Positions 41,229 to 43,782 of a stretch of 43,782 bases of DNA are shown here, in pieces. The translations under genes were made by a program, and so were the position numbers. Below the pieces are notes generated by a model. The model had not been told where the DNA came from, ran no database searches, and saw only the letters and a program-made list of their open reading frames with translations. How positions within the stretch are numbered: position 1 is the first letter of the stretch; every line of letters starts with the position of its first letter. The stretch comes from an uncultured Ruminococcus sp. (GTDB taxonomy: Bacteria > Bacillota > Clostridia > Oscillospirales > Acutalibacteraceae), in the NCBI GenBank assembly GCA_944412525.1, contig CALYBM010000033.1:1-43782 (forward strand), written 5' to 3'.

Positions 41229-42011
41229 TCATTCAATAAGCCAATTCGATTCAGGTTTCATAAGCAACCTTGCTTTTTCATAAGCCATTTCTTTAGTAAA
41301 AATAGTATTTGCTCGATATTGAGAAGTACTCGTTTTTTCAACAGCCAATGCCATAGTTTCATATTTATCATCGTCAACGGGAATTCTTATAGGAACGAGA
41401 TACATAATTTCACCGCGATAATACTGTGGTACAACTAATCTTAAATTTCTTTTTATTTTCATTTTAGCTTCTTCAAGAACACCTGATAATAATGTTTTTA
41501 CCACCGTCTTGCTTAAATGCAAAGTATTTTCAATTCTGTCCCAGTTATCATCTAAAATGTGATCGGTATTAACAACTATATTATATTCCGGATTAAAATA
41601 CAATTCCTCAAAATTATCAGTATAACTTGCCAATTCCGGTATATCAGAGAATAAATCCATGAATTCACGGTTACATTTATCCTTAAACCCTTTCAATATC
41701 CACGGCTGAACTCCTGAACGACTATTTTTTTCAAACAAAGCAATAATGTCATTACCATTAGGAGTAAGTAACCCTGTGTTAAAACATGAACAATTCTCGT
41801 CTTTGCTTACTAAGATTTTATTTTGTTTATAACATTGGCTAAAAGTATCTCTAATATATTTTTCAAGTAAGCCATTGGGTTCTTCCTCGTTGAAAGTCCA
41901 TTTTTCTTTCTCTGCAATACCCGCAAGATAAGAAATCATTTTTTTATAACCGTCTTTTGTACCACAAAACGCATAATTATATATAAAAGAATAATCAACT
42001 GTATCACTCAT
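41229..42011 (-). CDS. DUF3825-domain protein
   Basis: A 260-aa soluble protein. The core matches DUF3825: SCFNTGLLTPNGNDIIALFE, GVQPWILKGFKDKCNREFMD, VVNTDHILDDNWDRI and RRNLRLVVPQYYRGEIMYLV-like text (here KRNLRLVVPQYYRGEIMYLV). DUF3825 often accompanies OST-HTH/LOTUS or cold-shock domains and has been proposed to act in RNA metabolism; no catalytic activity is proven to my knowledge. AAGGAGGATTTTAAT precedes the ATG. It forms one cargo module with the convergent small RNA, bracketed by palindrome copies 12 and 13. Confidence 0.75.
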   Translation of the reverse strand: MSDTVDYSFIYNYAFCGTKDGYKKMISYLAGIAEKEKWTFNEEEPNGLLEKYIRDTFSQCYKQNKILVSKDENCSCFNTGLLTPNGNDIIALFEKNSRSGVQPWILKGFKDKCNREFMDLFSDIPELASYTDNFEELYFNPEYNIVVNTDHILDDNWDRIENTLHLSKTVVKTLLSGVLEEAKMKIKRNLRLVVPQYYRGEIMYLVPIRIPVDDDKYETMALAVEKTSTSQYRANTIFTKEMAYEKARLLMKPESNWLIE

Positions 42012-42033
42012 ATTAAAATCCTCCTTAAGTTTT

Positions 42034-42056
42034 ATGTGTCCCTCGAAGGGACACTT
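42034..42056. repeat. Dispersed palindrome, copy 13
   Basis: Core TGTCCCTCGAAGGGACA at 42037-42053, in the 5' untranslated region of the DUF3825 gene. Confidence 0.88.
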
Positions 42057-42089
42057 GTTTAAAAATTAGAATTGCAATAATTTTTATTG

Positions 42090-42190
42090 TTGACATTTTC
42101 AGTTTAATGCATATGATAACAGATAATATGTATTTATCACACGCAAGTATTGAGAACAAACAAAAGGGAAGGTTAAACCTTTCTTTTTTA
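42090..42190 (+). ncRNA. Putative small RNA convergent with the Cys-rich gene
   Basis: TTGACA (42090) and TATGAT (42112) are 16 bp apart. The predicted transcript of about 65 nt ends at a short hairpin (AAGGTT/AACCTT near 42169-42181) followed by TCTTTTTTA. It shares several blocks with the unit at 41072-41225, such as AGTATTGAGAA and ACAAACAAAA.GGAAGGT. Confidence 0.45.
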
Positions 42191-42194
42191 TTTT

Positions 42195-42911
42195 CTATAA
42201 GACTATATCTTCTGTTTTCTGTGCTTTTGATAACAAAGTGTTAACTTTGCTTTGGCTTATTTCTAAACTTGCTCGATTTTCAATACCGCTTAACATATGA
42301 GTTAACATGACTGAAATGCTATTGCAAACCTCATCATAACAAGGTAACCTTCCAGAAATCGGCACAATATATTTATTTAAAAATTGTGCGTATTTTAAAG
42401 GTTTTGCATTATTATAACATAATGATGCATAGAAGGAAGTTTCAGGGTATTCGTGCAAATAGTAATCACCTTGAGCAGCACCGCAATGCGAACAATGATT
42501 TAAAAAATAACTATCATTAATTTTCTTTGAATAACCGAATTTATAATTGCAATTATGCTCTAAATATCTTGTGAGTTTTCCGGGGACTCCTTTAAGATAT
42601 GAAAACAACATTAAATCCTCACTATGTCGGACACTTGAATCCTCTACTATAAAACAACTATTAGAGCCAATACAAACACATTTTGTTTCTTTATGACACT
42701 TCCAACAAGTTCTCGTTATCTCGAATAAATATAAATTCTCTGCCAACACATTAAAATCATTTACAGGAATCCAATCTTTAAACTTTAAAACATTATTTAT
42801 ATTTTTCAAATAAAACTTATTTATGTTTGTATCTAACTCTAAATCATTATTTGCTAAAAAGTTTAAATCATCAGTATTAGCTTTTAACAGCAATCTCATT
42901 TCTTTATTCAC
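42195..42911 (-). CDS. Cys-rich hypothetical protein with two CxxC motifs, 238 aa
   Basis: I do not recognise this family. The N-terminal 55 residues contain FKDWIPVN. The centre has CWKCHKETKCVCIG near 70-82, then HCSHCGAAQGDYYLHEYPET near 138-157, suggesting a zinc site built from two CxxC pairs. The C-terminal third is helical. There are no membrane segments. AAAGGGTAGTGA lies before the ATG at 42911. It may be a nucleic-acid-binding or defence protein, but there is no direct evidence. It forms a module bracketed by palindrome copies 13 and 14. Confidence 0.6.
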   Translation of the reverse strand: MNKEMRLLLKANTDDLNFLANNDLELDTNINKFYLKNINNVLKFKDWIPVNDFNVLAENLYLFEITRTCWKCHKETKCVCIGSNSCFIVEDSSVRHSEDLMLFSYLKGVPGKLTRYLEHNCNYKFGYSKKINDSYFLNHCSHCGAAQGDYYLHEYPETSFYASLCYNNAKPLKYAQFLNKYIVPISGRLPCYDEVCNSISVMLTHMLSGIENRASLEISQSKVNTLLSKAQKTEDIVL

Positions 42912-42966
42912 TACCCTTTACCTAAAACCGTTGTTATATATTTTCACTGCTTATAGATTTTTTTAG

Positions 42967-42983
42967 TGCCCCTCCGAGGGACA
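42967..42983. repeat. Dispersed palindrome, copy 14
   Basis: Core TGCCCCTCCGAGGGACA, with one mismatch in the left arm. It is the last copy before the right end of the element. Confidence 0.85.
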
Positions 42984-43060
42984 CTTGTTGTTTTATTATT
43001 TAGTCGATTTATATTATTTTTTAACAATACAAACCCTTAAAATATAATTTAAAATACATA

Positions 43061-43089
43061 TTGACAAAAATTAACATATATTATATAAT
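43061..43089 (+). promoter_or_regulatory. Strong promoter of the right-end noncoding region
   Basis: Full-consensus TTGACA (43061-43066), 17-bp spacer, TATAAT (43084-43089). No open frame lies downstream before the tRNA. Confidence 0.85.
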
Positions 43090-43095
43090 TTTAAT

Positions 43096-43590
43096 GTAAA
43101 AATAAATAAGCCCCACAGCCCGTTCGTTGCGACCAACAACAAACAGGCATACGCACCGAGTAAACACCGTACTCAGAACTTGTGAAGCTTGATATGCGTT
43201 TTATTCTAAACGCTTATTATACTTTTGTCAAGACCTGTACTATTTTACCCGTGGTGCAGGTCTTATTTATTTTACCCAAAACTTAATAATGTAGAACAGA
43301 TGAAGATACGAAGTCAGACCCCGGATACGATAAACCCAAGTATAGGACAATTATCGTAAATCTAAGAGTGCGGTACTCCGATTAAATACGCCATAACCTT
43401 TAGTGCGTTTGCAGCTAAAGCGAGCGAGCCAACACTTCACACCAGTGTTGATACCTGACTGAAAGAACAACGGTGACGTTATTCTGCTAAGATACGCACG
43501 TACAAAAGGAACTCGCATTTAATATCCGAGCTTTTGCCAACAGCAAGGAAAATAATCTGTATAATCTACATCATCACTAAAATACAGCCG
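43096..43590 (+). ncRNA. Candidate large structured noncoding RNA at the ICE right end
   Basis: About 500 nt without a gene, starting at a consensus promoter and less AT-rich than its surroundings. Many local stems fit: 43122-43140, 43196-43213 (GCGTTT/AAACGC), 43230-43264 (AAGACCTGTAC/GTGCAGGTCTT), 43327-43357 (ACGATAA/TTATCGT), 43398-43420 (CTTTAG/CTAAAG), 43430-43450 (CAACACT/AGTGTTG) and 43469-43480 (AACG-GTGA-CGTT, a GNRA loop). AGTCAG/CTGACT (43312/43455) would close a multibranch region. Size and a place beside a tRNA recall ROOL-type large RNAs. The stem at 43230 could instead terminate a shorter RNA of about 175 nt. Confidence 0.5.
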
Positions 43591-43593
43591 AGC

Positions 43594-43623
43594 GATTTAA
43601 ACAGCTTTTCGGCTGCTTAAATC
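43594..43623 (-). terminator. ICE-supplied terminator for the tRNA-Arg gene
   Basis: Arms GATTTAAACAGC and GCTGCTTAAATC (one G-T pair), 14 bp from the tRNA 3' end. On the minus strand a T-rich stretch follows after a short gap. It replaces the terminator left behind at attL. Confidence 0.55.
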
Positions 43624-43635
43624 ACTTTACTGTAG

Positions 43636-43681
43636 TTGGCGCGCCGGAAGAGACTCGAACTCCCGACCTTCTGATTCGTAG
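43636..43681. repeat. attR, 46-bp direct repeat
   Basis: Identical to 6186-6231. It forms the 3' part of the functional tRNA-Arg, so integration restores the gene. Confidence 0.92.
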
Positions 43682-43713
43682 TCAGACACTCTATCCAGCT
43701 GAGCTACCGGCGC
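43637..43713 (-). tRNA. tRNA-Arg (anticodon ACG), CCA encoded
   Basis: A 77-nt cloverleaf on the minus strand. Acceptor GCGCCGG/CCGGCGC, D arm GCTCAGCTGGATAGAGT, anticodon stem CTGAC...ATCAG with ACG at 43679-43677, T arm with GGTTCGAGTC-type loop (GTTCGAGTC), discriminator G, then encoded CCA. Confidence 0.95.
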
Positions 43714-43743
43714 ATATGCGGTTGATTTTCAACCGCAAGCAGT

Positions 43744-43772
43744 ATTATACCACATCAAAAACTAAAAAGCAA
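43744..43772 (-). promoter_or_regulatory. Promoter of tRNA-Arg
   Basis: Minus-strand TTGCTT (43772-43767), 17-bp spacer, TATAAT (43749-43744) preceded by TGG (extended -10). A 9-bp leader hairpin (43717-43737) separates it from the tRNA. Confidence 0.7.
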
Positions 43773-43782
43773 GAACTTTTTA

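Larger units (their letters stand above)
6186..43681. mobile_element. Integrative and conjugative element in tRNA-Arg(ACG)
   Basis: It is bounded by the two 46-bp att repeats. It carries an integrase next to attL, replication and partition genes, a complete set of conjugation genes (VirB3-, VirB4-, VirB6- and VirD4-like, MobP3 relaxase), pilus genes, and a cargo array at the right end. All essential genes look intact, so it is probably functional. A 17-bp palindrome is dispersed through it and absent from the flanks seen here. Confidence 0.9.

Noticed and set aside
41166-41438. Plus-strand 90-aa frame over the DUF3825 3' end
   Set aside because: It runs through the terminator hairpin and is antisense to a well-supported gene.
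7396-42983. Dispersed palindromes as ordinary terminators
   Set aside because: Most lack a following T run, several follow a separate terminator, and one (28976) lies inside the T4SS operon.

Overview
The window is an AT-rich Firmicute chromosome segment, most likely from a Ruminococcus-like gut or rumen Clostridia (Oscillospirales). The chromosomal flank carries spore-forming Clostridia genes (yqfC, yqfD, ylbJ). Two secreted cargo proteins have dockerin or dockerin-like modules of the Ruminococcus type. No species call is possible from the sequence alone.

Layout. Bases 1-6185 are chromosome: the start of a fakA/yloV-like gene, a YmdB-family phosphodiesterase, yqfD and yqfC on the minus strand, then ylbJ, asnB and a PAP2 phosphatase on the plus strand. 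Bases 6186-43681 are one integrated conjugative element (ICE). It is bounded by a 46-bp direct repeat made of the 3' part of a tRNA-Arg(ACG) gene, which gives a circular form of about 37,450 bp. The intact tRNA lies at the right end on the minus strand, and the cut-off 3' piece with its old terminator lies at the left end.

Inside the ICE, left to right: tyrosine integrase; a 76-aa protein and an ArdC-like anti-restriction metallopeptidase; small unknown genes; parA/parB; secreted cargo (dockerin protein, nuclease lipoprotein, GH25 lysozyme); an XRE regulator and small unknowns; two secreted or membrane proteins; a sortase-assembled pilus locus (tip-like adhesin with a thioester-like domain, FPQTGG backbone pilin, class C-type sortase); the type IV secretion genes (VirB2-, VirB6-, VirB3- and VirB4-like, CHAP hydrolase, lipoprotein); the relaxosome (two small RHH-type proteins, MobP3 relaxase with Sel1 repeats, TOPRIM primase-like protein, VirD4 coupling protein); and a RepA_N-like initiator with iteron-like repeats inside its coding sequence. 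The right-hand 6 kb is a cargo array: HigBA, ssb, an unknown gene plus a GNAT-like gene, a type III toxin-antitoxin locus, a DUF3825 gene, a Cys-rich gene, and a roughly 500-nt apparently structured noncoding region next to the tRNA.

The most striking feature is a 17-bp palindromic core, typically TGTCCCTCGGAGGGACA. It is present in 15 recognisable copies, all in the ICE and none in the flanks seen here. The copies lie between transcription units or modules and are densest in the right-hand array, where they bracket nearly every cargo module. Other candidates for new biology are the type III toxin-antitoxin locus, the structured RNA at the tRNA end, two related small-RNA-like units convergent with the DUF3825 and Cys-rich genes, and the intragenic iterons, one of which is kept at DNA level in a different reading frame.
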